A stretch of DNA of 64,000 nt from Eudorina sp. 2006-703-Eu-15 (Eukaryota > Chlorophyta > Chlorophyceae > Chlamydomonadales > Volvocaceae): the NCBI GenBank assembly GCA_003117195.1, contig BDSI01000107.1:283926-347925 (forward strand), in the 5' to 3' direction. Numbering within the stretch: position 1 is the first letter of the stretch; each line of letters begins with the position of its first letter. The position numbers were made by a program, and so were the translations under genes. Shown here one piece after another: positions 63,551 to 64,000 of the stretch. The notes under the pieces were generated by a model, which did not search any database, was not told the DNA's origin, and worked only from the letters and a program-made list of their open reading frames with translations.

Positions 63551-64000
63551 GGGGTTTGGGGTGCCGGGTGTGGAGGGGGCGCCGGGCGGAGGTGAGGGGG
63601 AAGGAGCAAGAGGCGGAGCCGAAGGACGGTCGGAGGGGTTGGAGAGCTGGGGAGGGGAGGTAATGGGCTCCAGTTAGGGAGAGGAGCTGAGGGGGAAGGG
63701 GGAAGGACCTGCGGCCCCCGATACCGAGCCGAGGAGGAGACTTGGGGGGCGGCACGGGGTTCCACGGCCACGGGGGGGCCGCGGGGATGTCCGACAGGGG
63801 GTGTCGTGTGTTGATGGTCCAGTTGTGGGGAGGACGGGGATGGAGGACGCTGATTGAAGAACTCGGCGTCATGGGGAGAATGCCTCGGGGCGACCGCAGG
63901 CTACGTGGACCCTTCCCGAGGGCGAGGCGTCCATCAGCGGCTGCAGCGAGGCGCGACGGGTTTGAAGGCCAGACTGTGCGTTGGTGTTTGGCAGGGCTTC
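63551..64000. other. 3' flank of the WD40 gene
   Basis: A G-rich purine-biased stretch (GGAGGTGAGGGGGAAGGAG type) that probably starts with the 3' UTR. No further gene start is visible before the window ends. Confidence 0.6.

Overview
The window is nuclear DNA of a GC-rich green alga of the Chlamydomonadales, most likely a volvocine species. The evidence is intron-dense genes with consistent GT(G/A)AG donors and (C/T)AG acceptors, Ala/Pro/Gly/Gln-rich linkers inside conserved proteins, abundant microsatellites, hAT-type MITEs, and a large Ty3/gypsy element with strongly GC-biased codons. The species cannot be fixed from the sequence. No bacterial, organellar, rRNA or intact tRNA gene was seen.

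Layout. 1-4.5 kb is repeat-rich: a minisatellite, tRNA-like fragments, a truncated chromodomain retrotransposon end, an 88-bp tandem duplication and a 744-bp non-autonomous DNA transposon with 31-bp terminal inverted repeats. About 5.9-15.2 kb and 33.0-40.8 kb are two copies of one segmental duplication. Each holds a tail-to-tail gene pair: a plus-strand gene of unknown function (452 and 455 aa) and a minus-strand gene of unknown function (185 aa in both). Between the copies lie a Gln-rich minus-strand gene (15.2-18.5 kb) broken by two hAT MITEs, and an 11.8-kb Ty3/gypsy-like element (18.6-30.4 kb) whose 520-bp terminal repeats look identical. The element carries gag, protease, reverse transcriptase, RNase H, a DNA-methyltransferase-like module without the catalytic Cys, integrase, and a PHD finger. 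It is read in seven frames, each shifted -1 from the one before.

41.4-63.6 kb is conventional gene space. It holds replication factor C small subunit (human RFC5/yeast Rfc3 type, minus, 9 exons, 356 aa), a divergently transcribed 184-aa gene of uncertain identity, a BPG-independent phosphoglycerate mutase of the ApgM type (plus, 9 exons, 546 aa), a four-EF-hand protein (minus, 7 exons, 185 aa), and a divergently transcribed LisH-WD40 protein of the TBL1/HOS15 family (plus, 7 exons, 653 aa). Exon borders for these genes were worked out by hand and all phases close. Five introns of the phosphoglycerate mutase and RFC genes carry copies of one ~50-bp repeat.

The genes do not form one pathway. 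The most unusual content is the methyltransferase-like plus PHD retroelement, the duplicated unknown gene whose exons differ more than its introns, and the intron-resident repeat family.
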